Positions 22,440 through 32,125 of a stretch of 64,000 nucleotides of DNA are shown here, in pieces. Origin of the DNA: Miscanthus floridulus (Eukaryota; Streptophyta; Magnoliopsida; Poales; Poaceae); assembly GCF_019320115.1 (NCBI RefSeq), contig NC_089591.1, positions 55,366,078-55,430,077 on the forward strand, given 5' to 3'. Position 1 is the stretch's first letter. Each line of letters opens with the position of its first letter. Made by a program: the position numbers and the translations under genes. Under the pieces are notes generated by a model, which was not told the DNA's origin, did not search any database, and saw nothing but the letters and a program-made list of their open reading frames with translations.

Positions 22440-23300
22440 ATGGGTTATATCAAAGAGATCCCCACTCTCAAAGGTGACAACTACACGGAGTGGAAGAAAA
22501 AGATTGACCTGGCCTTCATCTTGGCTGAGGTGGACTAGGTAGTCACCTCACCGTGTCCCACTTTGCCTGTGGCACTGGTGAGGGAGACAAACGAGGATGA
22601 CGCCACTTGAGCAACTAGAGAGGGATTTTGTATCCCAAAATATGTCCTATGACCTTGAGCATAGGAAGTGGGTCACTGCCAACAAGAAATATTTGGTTGT
22701 GATAAAGAACATGATTGAGCCTATAATTATGGGCTCAATCCTAGAGTGTGACACGGTCACCGAGTACCTTGATAGAATAAAGAGTCAGTTCACTGGCTCT
22801 TCAAAGACATATGCTACCCAGCTGATAAAGCAGCTGGTGATAGAGAGGTACTCTGGAAATAGTGGCATAAGAGAGCACATACTAAGAATGAGCAATTTGG
22901 CATCCAAGCTAAAACCAATTGATCTGGCTCTCAAGGAAGAGTTCCTTATCTATCTGTTTTTTGCTTCCTTGCCAAAGGAATTTGACACTTTTGTTGTCAA
23001 CTACAACATACAACCCGAGAAGTGGGACTTAAAGAGGCTCATGACTATGTGTATGCAAGAGGATGAGAGAATGAAAGCTGCCAATGGTGGCACTATCAAT
23101 TATGTGAAAGACAACAAGAAAGAAAATAATAATGCTAACTTCTCCTCAAAGTCAAAGGGAAAGGATCCCATGCTGCATCAGCCTCAGCAGAACAAATTCA
23201 TAGTAGAGAAAGACCAGTGTCTCTATTGCAAGAAGACGGAACGTTATAAAAAAGATTGTCCCGATTACTTAAAGATGATAATGGCAAAGAAAGGTGAGAA
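22440..23300 (+). pseudogene. gag: gag of the copia element, nearly intact
   Basis: The ATG at 22440 begins GYIKEIPTLKGDNYTEWKKK, a copia gag start. It is interrupted by a TAG where Trp is expected (EVD-stop-VV) and by a frameshift near 22610. From 22597 a long frame continues with the capsid region: SQFTGSSKTYATQLIKQLV, LASLPKEFDTF-like and LKRLMTMCMQEDERMK blocks. The zinc knuckle reads CLYCKKTERYKKDC. The usual His of CX2CX4HX4C is Arg, which would weaken zinc binding. The product would be the capsid/nucleocapsid protein. Confidence 0.85.
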
Positions 23301-23339
23301 CATTATTACGTTCATAAATGAATCCTTGTATGTACAGTA

Positions 23340-23601
23340 TTCGAAATCTACTTGGTGGATTGACTCAGGTGCAACTGTTCATGTTGCTAATTCTTTACAG
23401 GGATTCCGTTCGACGAGGACTACGCAAAGAAGAGAAAGACACGTTAAAGTTGCAAATAGAGTTCGAGCAGATGTTGAAGCTGTTGGCGATCTTTCTCTAG
23501 AGCTTGCTGATGGTTTCACACTTTTACTTAGAGATGTACTTTATGTTCCCTCCCTACATAGAAACTTGATTAGTGTTTCATGCTTGGACAATGATGGATA
23601 T
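23340..23601 (+). pseudogene. Copia protease domain, cut by the nested insertion
   Basis: The gag frame runs on into STWWIDSGATVHVANS, where DSG is the aspartic protease active site, and then LRDVLYVPSLHRNLISVSCL. This is the usual copia protease-to-integrase region. Coding is interrupted in the codons for DGYDC by the Sirevirus-like element. It resumes at 34536 with LFENGKCKI in the same polyprotein. Confidence 0.85.
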
Positions 23602-23606
23602 GATTG

Positions 23607-25944
23607 TGAAAGGATCTAGGATGTCGCCTAGAGGGGGGTGAATAGGCGTTTCTGAAAAATCAACACCTTTAAAAGCGGAAATGATTAGTAATAGGAGTTT
23701 CCACAATGGAAACTCCAAATCAAAGTAATACAACCCCTCACAAGTTAGCCACAAAGTATATAAAAGATACTAGATAAACCTAGGGAGCCAAACAACGGCA
23801 ACCAAAGAGTTAAATCAAAATGCACTAGTCAGTTAATGTCGGAAGTCCCGACAGATTGGGTCAGAACTTCCAACGTGTCAGAAGTCCTGACGTTTGGGTC
23901 AGAACTTCCGACGTGTCAGAAGTCCCGACAGTTTGGGTCAGACCTTCCAACGCAAACTGTCAGCACTTCCGACCCCTACGGGAAATGAACTACAAGTGCT
24001 AAAATGAACTTTGTGATGCCGATAACTTACAAACCCACTTCCTAGTGGTAAGGTAAGGTGTTGGGTCACTCTCTTGACGTTGATAAGCCACCACTCCGTA
24101 GATCGAGGCCCAAACCCTAAGAAATAGCTAGAGAGAGGAAGATAACCAAATACATATAAATTCGAGCAAATCACAACAACAACAAGCACGCGGGAGACAA
24201 GAATTTATCCCGAGGTTCGGCAGCCCCACAAAGGAGCTCCTACGTCCTCGTTGTTGAGGTGACCACTTTGGTCGGAGTCTCTTCCACCTCCTTGCCTCAC
24301 TCAAGGATACCACAAAGGTCACTTGAGTTTCTTCACTAGAAAACAAGGGTAATACAAACTTCCCAAGGCTCTTCCACAAGATGGAAGCTCTTGGGCGACG
24401 TCTAGCCGGCTAGGGGAAAATCCCCAAGAGTAACAAATGCAAATCAAACCGGCTTGACGAAGAAATCAAGTGCTCAAGCTTGCTCAAAGTGTTTTTCTCA
24501 CTCAATCCACTCTCCAATCACTCAAACCCTTTAGGAATTGAAGTTGGAGGCAAAGGAGAGAAGAGTGGCGAGCCTAGAATGCTTGGGGGCTGCTTTGGCC
24601 GAGTGTTCATTGCAATGAAATGAGTGGGCAACGGTTAGAAATGAGGAGAGGGGTATATATACTCCAAGGCAAAATCTAACCGTTCAGATCTACGTCGGGA
24701 GTTCCGACGCAGATCTCGGGACTTCCGACGTATGAAGAAAACACTGTTCATGCGAGGTCAAAGTCCACTCGAGACAGCCAACGTCGGGACTACCGACGAA
24801 CATCGGGACTTCCGATGAACGTCGGGACTTCCGACGTGCACAGTCAGCAGGTCAGTAGAACCATCGATGCTGGGACTCCCGGCTTGGGTCGGGACTTCCG
24901 ACTGTCGGGAGTTCCGACTCACGTCGGGACTTCCGACGTCCACAGTCATCACACAGGCAGTGACTGGGAGTCAGCACTTCCGGCAAGAGTCATGACTTCC
25001 GACTGTCGGGAGTTTCGGCTTACATCGGGACTTCCGACACCGACAGTCACAGAAAATTATTCTTTATGCTCGTGAAGTGCTAGAGTGTCTCTCTTTTGAT
25101 TTAATTATTATGCTTGAGCACTCTATCTTCCTCAGACCACCTAAACTTGCATCCCTCTTAATAGTACGGCATACCTATTAACTCAAGATGAAAAGAAAAA
25201 CGAAATTAAACCTTTTGAGTTGATCTTCTTTAAATTGATGCCGTGTCTTTCAATCTTCATCAAGTGAGGGTGCCAACATGTCAATATTGATCTTGTCACT
25301 TGAGCATAGCCATCTTGAGCACGTGACTTGATTCCATTCATCAAATATGAATAACTCCAAATGCATCAAGTCACTTCCATCAAACACTCCAATAGTAATT
25401 TGATCCTCCACAAAAATGTGGCCATCATAGCTTGATTAGTACCTCAACTAAATGCAAGTACTTCCTTCTTCACCCTAGCTAGGTTCTTCGGCCGCCAAGC
25501 CGTCGCTTGCCCTTCACCCTTGCTTAGTACCTCGAAGCCTTTCCTTGCTATCTTCACCATCTCAAGCCATCAGGTCACATCTTGTGTTGAATCATCCATT
25601 CATGTATTGTCATCTTTTTCATTTTAATTTAGCAAGCTTCAAATATGAGACCATTCCATATGCAATCCCTCATGTCTCATTAATTAACTCTTATCGTGCT
25701 TGCTTTCACATAGATCATTGAAATCCCACAATAAATAAGCCTTTGCATGAATTCCATTTGCATTGTTGTCTTGTGCTTGAACTAGATTATTTATACAACA
25801 ATACATCATTTTAGCTTTATACAATTTCATCAAGTATCTGTGAGAAAATCAATTTCCTGTCTAACACTTAGCAAGCATGTTAGTTCTTTAATCACGTTGT
25901 CATTCAATCATCCAAAACCCACTAAAGGGCTAGATGCACTTTCA
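23607..25944 (-). repeat. 3' LTR of the Sirevirus-like element
   Basis: On the plus strand it runs from TGAAAGGATCTAGG to GATGCACTTTCA. In element orientation it starts TGAAAGTGCATCTAGCCC. Imperfect palindromes built on TCGGGACTTCCGA and TCGGAAGTCCCGA cluster at about 23835-23985 and 24690-25050. A TATATATA box lies at about 24653, next to the second cluster. It is 67 bases shorter than its partner. The difference lies in palindrome repeat number. Confidence 0.92.
24653..24662 (-). promoter_or_regulatory. TATA box in the Sirevirus-like LTR
   Basis: GTATATATAC is conserved in both LTRs (also near 33173). In element orientation it lies just downstream of the large palindrome cluster, the layout expected if the palindromes form part of an upstream cis-regulatory region. 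Confidence 0.55.
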
Positions 25945-25960
25945 ATCTCCCCCTTTTTGG
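25945..25960 (-). other. Polypurine tract of the Sirevirus-like element
   Basis: On the minus strand this reads CCAAAAAGGGGGAGAT and abuts the LTR start TGAAAGTGC. Further AGGGGGAG tracts follow inside the element at about 26038, 26119, 26526, 26662 and 29317. Multiplied polypurine tracts upstream of the 3' LTR are reported for Sireviruses. Confidence 0.75.
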
Positions 25961-28619
25961 TGATTGATGACAACTTGATTAAAGCTTACAAAATGATATA
26001 AACATTTAAACTTTTGGGTTCAATGATTTATGAGAGGCTCCCCCTTAATATGTGCTTATGATTAGAATTCACAAAATGACCTCAAATGCCAATTGTACAT
26101 ACTAAAACATATAGGAGACTCCCCCTAAATTATTGCATCCGTGGGGTGCATGTGTGTGTGACAAAGTGAAACCATGATGCATATGACAAGATATATCACA
26201 AAAGAATAAATATAAAGGCATCACATCAAATATTTTCATTCTAGCATGCATAGTCCTTATGAAAATAAATATAACACATGTAATTCACACATAGCACTCA
26301 TTACACATTTTCTCAAGTCTAGAAACCACCGATATATAAAAAAGATCATATCTCAAGAGATACATAGATAAAGCATAAGTGAGTCTCATCTCTCACATGA
26401 TACAATCTATCTCAAATCCAAGATACATCAATGAAGCTCAAAAACAAGAAACGACAGCCTGCAGTACATATCTTCAGGTACAAAGATAAGCAAATGAAAC
26501 TATCCTGAAGCTTTAATCAGTCTCTCTCCCCCTTTGTCATCTATCACCACAAAGGTCCAACAACGACATACTAAGGACAAAGGGGCTACAAGCTATCACA
26601 CAAAGCACAAAGGGTGCTTAAGGTTCAAACTTTGTACTAATCTCTCCCTTTGTATTAAACTCTCCCCCTTTGTCATCTTAAAGAGGTTGTACTTGTCACT
26701 TGTTTGCAATTCAAAATAGATCAAGTACATTGGTTTACTAGCTTATGAACAAACTCATACACTAACCACTAGATTATAGAAACATTCAAGCAATAGTGGT
26801 ATTCTATGAGTCTAAAAATTTTCATTTGTAATGCATGATCCTATAAGCATGTACTATATGCACTAACCGTATACTAGTAAGGGATGAAAAATGATCATGC
26901 ACAATACAATTATACCTTTGCTATATTGGAGAGGAAGATAGTCATATAGATTTCAATTCATTTCTCTAATAGCACCATGAAGTCCAATTATAAGCTTAGT
27001 GAAGACCAATAGATGCCAATTCTTTGAATTCCTATTCTTCACCCATATGAATTGAGAATCACTAATGATCAAGTGCACTCTTCTTGTTGTGGTTAGCTTG
27101 CTTCTTCTTTGATCATTGCTTGCTTGAGAGAACTAAAAGATGCACCACTTGTAATACCACTTGAAATTTCATGATGCCACTTGCAATTTCATGACTTGTT
27201 CTCTTTTGGGTGTTGCTTGCTTTCTAGACCAATCTCTTGATTTTCTTCAACCAAGTACCTCAAATGTCCCTTTAGATTACCACTTCAATTTTAGCCATCC
27301 AAGCCTAGAGCAAAGTGACCTCTGTCCAAAGAATCATCCTTGATACTCACTTGAAATAACTTGAAAGGAAACCACTTGATCCACTTGAAAGATTTTGTTT
27401 GATTGATCCGTATTGTTGGACTTAATTTGATGAATAACTTTGAATCCTTCTTTAAGTCCTTTTCTTTCTACTTATTTAAGTCCTTTTGTTTCTATCAAAA
27501 GATCTCCAATTATCACTAGAACTTAAACTTCATCTTCATCTTGATCTTGGTCTTGATCTCTAGCTTGAGTACCAAATGTGTACCAGATACACTCTTCAAA
27601 CAAATTGTCTTGTACTCATCATTTGTCATGCTTCTATCTCAAACCAAAACCAAAACATAGGTACCTCAATCACTTATAGATATGATTCTAATTTGAGGAC
27701 CTTTGAATCTAAGTGACTTTTGATCAATCCAATAATTGTCACTTTCCTGGCAGATTCTGTACTCTTCAAAGAATAAATCATATCTCCCAAAGTACATATC
27801 CAAAAACCACAAAATTTGGTGAAGATGTGACACACTAAGCCTTCTAGTAGCTATAAAAAATTTTAGCTTCTTTTGACTTCTATATTGCTACCAGATTTCA
27901 TATCTTTCCACACTGCTACATGCTGAAAACTGCTGCACTATAGCTGACAAGATCTACTCCAAATCCGAAGTATCACTTATCCAAATCTCATAAAATTTGC
28001 ACAGCAACTAATACCATAAGTGTAGAGCATGCAGACCAAATTTCAAGCCAATACAAATAGATTTGGTTGCACAAACATGTCAATGATCATTGCTAGCTTA
28101 GATTTTCAATATTGGACAGATTTCAATAATTGAGCTATTTTTCTCCAAATTGAACCAAACTTGAAATCAACTTGTTTGAATACTCTCACAAGACATATGT
28201 CCATTCAAACCACTTACTAGAAGAAATCTTATGAACATATCCAATCAAACCAACTTCAAACTTGATTACTTAAGCATTTAATCCATTCAAACATCTCATA
28301 GCAAGCAACATATGCATATATATCCAATTCAAATAACTCATATGCACCCAAATAAACTTTGATCAATAAGAGATATACCTTAATAGCTTATGATCATCTT
28401 TGCAAGCTTCAACTCCACTTATTTGCAAGCATTCAAATATATCAATAAATTCCCACAACTTGAATATGACACTTGTATGTTGATAGCATATGGACTTCAC
28501 TCAATTTTGACTTGGCATTAGGATAGAATTGCACTAGGTTTTAATACTTGACTCAACATAAGATGAACAATAATAATTTCATTGAATCAAATCTCCAATG
28601 CCATGGTACCTACAAACGA

Positions 28620-28820
28620 TCATCCACTTTTCGATGGTACCCAAACTAGTTTGGGTCCTCTTATGTTAGACGCAACATACTTAGGCATAGCCTTAGTATG
28701 AATAGCGGAATTTTTTGCAATACTAACCAATAAGGTACAATAACAAACCTTCCTAGGCATAATATTTGCATCAATTGAAATAGGCTTAGGATTCTCACTT
28801 AGGGGACATGAATTAGCCAA
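28620..28820 (-). pseudogene. Short gag C-terminal-like fragment
   Basis: The 66-residue minus-strand frame ends NIRGPKLVWVPSKSG. This resembles the NLKGPNKSWVPK end of the element's own gag frame, with preceding PxSIDANIMPRKV in the place of the NTFIYNNMLRKT segment. It looks like a diverged second copy of the gag tail region or a remnant of the gag-pol junction. It has no other support. Confidence 0.4.
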
Positions 28821-29561
28821 GAATTGATTTTCTCTTTTGAATATTTGGCAAAATTATGATTTTCAAAAACTTGAGAGAGATTTTAGACGGACATAGGGAT
28901 TTTTATGGACTTGAGAGAACCATGTCACATGTGATTAGGCAAATAATCAACCAAGGGTAGCAATAATCACAATATGACATGACTAGGTCACAAAGACCCA
29001 AAAACCACATGATTTTCAAAAACCACACCACCTACACATGCTAGTTAGGGATTTTGAAAAACATCTATCCTATATCACACAAAAGCACACACTAGCATAT
29101 AAAGGGCCTTAGATGTACTTACAATGCATGTATATAAATACATACCTTTGTCTTGAGCCCACAATATCACCACTGAGATAATACATGGCATGACAACATC
29201 ATGTTGACCTCACTTGTCAAATAATCATACCATATATGAAATCAATTTTCATCCAAAGGACTACAAATAATACTAGATAAATTTGTTAGTCCACAATGGT
29301 GCAAAATAGAAACTGAGCTCCCCCTAAATAAGTACCATAAGTAATTTGAATGACTTTCAACAAGCACTTTATTCTTTTAAGAATTTAGGAGTCAATTTTC
29401 TATTTTGACCAACACAAAGTAATTTGCCATATTTAAATTTCGTTGAGACATACTCACAACCCACTTAGGTTTGATAGATCACAAGCTTCTGAGCAAATTA
29501 AGGATATATGAAATCATATGGATCAAACCTCAATTGCATCCCAATTAGTGCTCTGGTTCTT

Positions 29562-29670
29562 GCCATACCAGACACGTCCGGTAGACATACCGGACACGTC
29601 CAGCATGTGAAGAACATAAACACTTTTCCTTTCTACCCTAGCCATACCGGATATGTCTGGTAGGCGCAGG
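29562..29670. repeat. Palindromic CCGGACACGTCCGG-type units in the element interior
   Basis: GCCATACCAGACACGTCCGG starts a 48-base unit (29562-29609) that ends in ACCGGACACGTCCAGCATG. A partial copy, GCCATACCGGATATGTCTGG, begins at 29641. A close relative of the 48-base unit occurs at 31547-31594 inside the gag frame. These differ from the TCGGGACTTCCGA palindromes of the element's own LTRs. Confidence 0.75.
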
Positions 29671-30078
29671 ACATAAACAATTGAAGCGCTGCTTGTGATT
29701 CTTCGTTTTAGCTCTAGTACTTCTTGTATGCCTACATCTGAACAAATGCATTTCTCTACTAGAGAGCCATTAAAAGCATCACATGGCAAATATGATAATG
29801 ATTAAATAAAACTAATTAGTCACTTCCAATTATTTCACAAATATGCTTATTTGTGAGCCATTGAGCACTAAACACAAAGTGGCTATCCTATAAGGTCTTT
29901 AGGTACTTGTTACCAATGGTAGAGATGAAGTAAATGATATAGTCATTGATTTATCTTCGGGTCAACCATATATGAGATTATGATAAGAATTGATTGATAG
30001 ATTGAGTGAATATTTTCAATTTACTTGCTCAACCATCCCAAAGCTTTCATCTCACCACCAAGTACCTACATTATCAAC

Positions 30079-32073
30079 CTAAGCACATTTTGGTACCCAA
30101 CTCTTGTTGGGTCCTTTTAGGTTAGTCAACAAGTGCTTAGGCACCCAAATGGCCTTAGTACTAGTTTGTGGTGAACACATCACCTTGCTAGTGCTAACTC
30201 CTTTTATGGTCTTCCTAAGCATATTATTATAAATAAATGTGTTCGGCTTAGGGATGTTACCATTTGGGCAATCATAGCTTAGATGCCCCTTTCTTTTACA
30301 AGCATAGCATATGCAACCTTTGTTTGCTTTATGCTTGTTTTGCTTGTATGGACATCTATCAACCTTGTGGCCCATCTCATTGCATCCATAGCATCTTCTT
30401 GTTGCAACTTGGGCTACCTTTCTTGACTCTTGATATATTGGGCATTTCTTGGTAGGATGCCCCAATTTCTTGCTCATGAGACAAGCATTTTGTCCATCAC
30501 TCTTCACTTGCTTGGCCTCCTTGATTGAAGCCTTTTGAGTGGCGGCTTCAACCTTGTCGGCCCAATTCTTATGTGGACACGTAGCCCACTCATGTCCATA
30601 CAATCCACAACCATAGCACATACTTTTTCCATGTTTTTTGCTCTTAGTTGTGTTGGCCTTGCTTGAAATGTGATTCCTTTGTTGGGTTTTGAAGGAAGCA
30701 AGGTTTGAACCCTTCTCAAGCTTCTTCACCATGTTATCACGGTTATCTTGAGAAGGTTGTGCTTTCTCCTTACCCTTCAATCGAATCACATCTTTCTTTA
30801 ATCTTTTCACCTCTTCTTTGAGCTCTATGTTTTCTATAAATTTTTGCTCAATCGAAGATTGGCTTGCTTGAGAAGCACACTCATTAGCACAAGAAACATT
30901 CAATTGAGATTGTGTACAAGTGAGTGTGTGAGTAGGAGGTTGAGATGATTTTACCGTTGTAATCACAACCTCATGAGCCACCTCAAGCATGATGCTTGAT
31001 TCTACTAATTCTTCATGAGAGCACTTGAGATGAACATAGTTTGCTTGTAGCACATTATATTTGCTTGAGAGTTCATCTAATTTTGCCTTGAGCTCAAAGT
31101 TTTCCTTCTCTAGTTGTGAAACACTAGAAGAGGAGTTAGTAACTAAAGCATGCTCAATTGATAATTTTTCATACCTCTCATTTATGGCCTTTAGCTCTTG
31201 CAATTTGGAGATGAGAAACTTTTCTTGATTTTGAAGTGATTGCTCTTGTTTCTCATTCTCTTCCTCTAGCTCATCATTCTTCTCAACTAGCTTCATGAGA
31301 ATGAGCTTGTCTTTGTTGCTTAGATGATCAAGAGTGTAGCTATCTTCAATTTCAATATCACTCTCTTCTTGATCATCTACTCGTGCTATCTCCTTGGCTT
31401 GATCTTTCTTGCTAGCCTTCTTCTTGCTTTTCTTGGCCATGAGACACAAGTGATGAGTATCATGAGATACTGAGGTTGACTCATCACTTGGCCGCCACCG
31501 GGCTTGAGCCTCATCATCATAGACTGCCTGCTGTCCGGCTGCCTCAGCCATACTGAACGCGTCTGGTAGGGATACCGGACACGTCCGGCATGCGCTTGCA
31601 GATAGCGCAGTCACCTCGGCTTGCACCTCTTGCTCTGGCTTGGCGCTCTTGAGATCTTGTGAGGCTTCTTCGCTGCATGAAGACATAATGGACATATTTT
31701 CCATTGACTCGACCTCAAGTGCATCATCGCATTTGGATTTTCCATATAACTCAATGAGTTTGGTCCAAATGAGATGAGCACTCTCCGGAGGTGGTTGTCC
31801 ATTGAATATTGCCTCATCTTGAACCTCTATACTCAATGTACTCAAAATGATATTAATAGCTTGAGCATTTAGTTGCACGCATATCTCTTCCTCTTTTGAT
31901 AAATTTTTATAGTTGCTCCAATCAACTATAGGAAGAGGTATGCTTGCAAACACAATATGCTCAACAAGAGGACTAATATCTCTAAAAGCATTGAGTACAT
32001 GAATTGACCAAGATAGAAAGTTTGAACCATCATTTTGGAGAAGCATTGGCTCCAACTCGATAGGCGTCGACAT
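30079..32073 (-). CDS. gag: Gag polyprotein of the Sirevirus-like element
   Basis: An uninterrupted 664-codon frame starts at the ATG at 32073 (MSTPIELEPMLLQNDGSN). The computed frame opens earlier with a TTG inside the primer site, which I reject. The N-terminal 150 residues resemble copia gag capsid sequence (NFLSWSIHVLNAF, LIWTKLIELYG). A Lys-rich segment follows, then a long Glu/Lys/Leu-rich coiled coil (about residues 250-370) and a basic linker. Three canonical CX2CX4HX4C knuckles are present: CYGCGLYGHEWATC, CYGCNEMGHKVDRC and CYACKRKGHLSYDC. A fourth is degenerate, with the second Cys replaced by Ser (CLMSKKLGHPTKKC). The C terminus has AIWVPKHL and KSWVPK. The intact length suggests recent or continuing use as a particle protein. 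No pol follows. Confidence 0.88.
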   Translation of the reverse strand: MSTPIELEPMLLQNDGSNFLSWSIHVLNAFRDISPLVEHIVFASIPLPIVDWSNYKNLSKEEEICVQLNAQAINIILSTLSIEVQDEAIFNGQPPPESAHLIWTKLIELYGKSKCDDALEVESMENMSIMSSCSEEASQDLKSAKPEQEVQAEVTALSASACRTCPVSLPDAFSMAEAAGQQAVYDDEAQARWRPSDESTSVSHDTHHLCLMAKKSKKKASKKDQAKEIARVDDQEESDIEIEDSYTLDHLSNKDKLILMKLVEKNDELEEENEKQEQSLQNQEKFLISKLQELKAINERYEKLSIEHALVTNSSSSVSQLEKENFELKAKLDELSSKYNVLQANYVHLKCSHEELVESSIMLEVAHEVVITTVKSSQPPTHTLTCTQSQLNVSCANECASQASQSSIEQKFIENIELKEEVKRLKKDVIRLKGKEKAQPSQDNRDNMVKKLEKGSNLASFKTQQRNHISSKANTTKSKKHGKSMCYGCGLYGHEWATCPHKNWADKVEAATQKASIKEAKQVKSDGQNACLMSKKLGHPTKKCPIYQESRKVAQVATRRCYGCNEMGHKVDRCPYKQNKHKANKGCICYACKRKGHLSYDCPNGNIPKPNTFIYNNMLRKTIKGVSTSKVMCSPQTSTKAIWVPKHLLTNLKGPNKSWVPKCA
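31547..31594. repeat. Palindromic 48-base unit inside the gag frame
   Basis: GCCATACTGAACGCGTCTGG opens the unit and GATACCGGACACGTCCGGC closes it. It aligns with 29562-29609 in the noncoding interior. On the minus strand it is read in frame as part of gag (around CPVSLPDAFSMA), between the capsid-like region and the coiled coil. Confidence 0.75.
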
Positions 32074-32110
32074 CCTTTTCTCACGGCGGTGAAGCTTTGG
32101 GTGAGAACCT

Positions 32111-32123
32111 CGCTCTGATACCA
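32111..32123 (-). other. Primer binding site of the Sirevirus-like element
   Basis: On the minus strand it reads TGGTATCAGAGCG, matching the 3' end complement of initiator tRNA-Met, two bases from the LTR edge at 32126. This fixes the element's orientation. Confidence 0.92.
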
Positions 32124-32125
32124 AT

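Larger units (their letters stand above)
25961..30078 (-). other. 4.1 kb interior of the Sirevirus-like element without pol
   Basis: An autonomous relative would carry protease, integrase, reverse transcriptase and RNase H here. I see no trace of a DSG, HHCC, DDE or YVDD motif in any frame. The sequence is AT-rich with short frames only. It holds several polypurine-like tracts, one short gag-like piece (28620-28820) and palindromic units (29562-29670). Because the LTRs are nearly identical, the coding loss predates this insertion. Confidence 0.7.

Noticed and set aside
24779..24835. GGGACTTCC words resembling NF-kappaB sites
   Set aside because: Plants lack NF-kappaB; the words are parts of the LTR palindromes.
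29562..29670. Regularly spaced palindromes that might suggest a CRISPR-like array
   Set aside because: Only two or three diverged units, no constant repeat with unique spacers, and a plant nuclear context.
32074..32124. N-terminal extension of the Sirevirus-like gag frame
   Set aside because: It begins with TTG inside the primer binding site; translation from there is implausible and the ATG at 32073 starts a normal gag.
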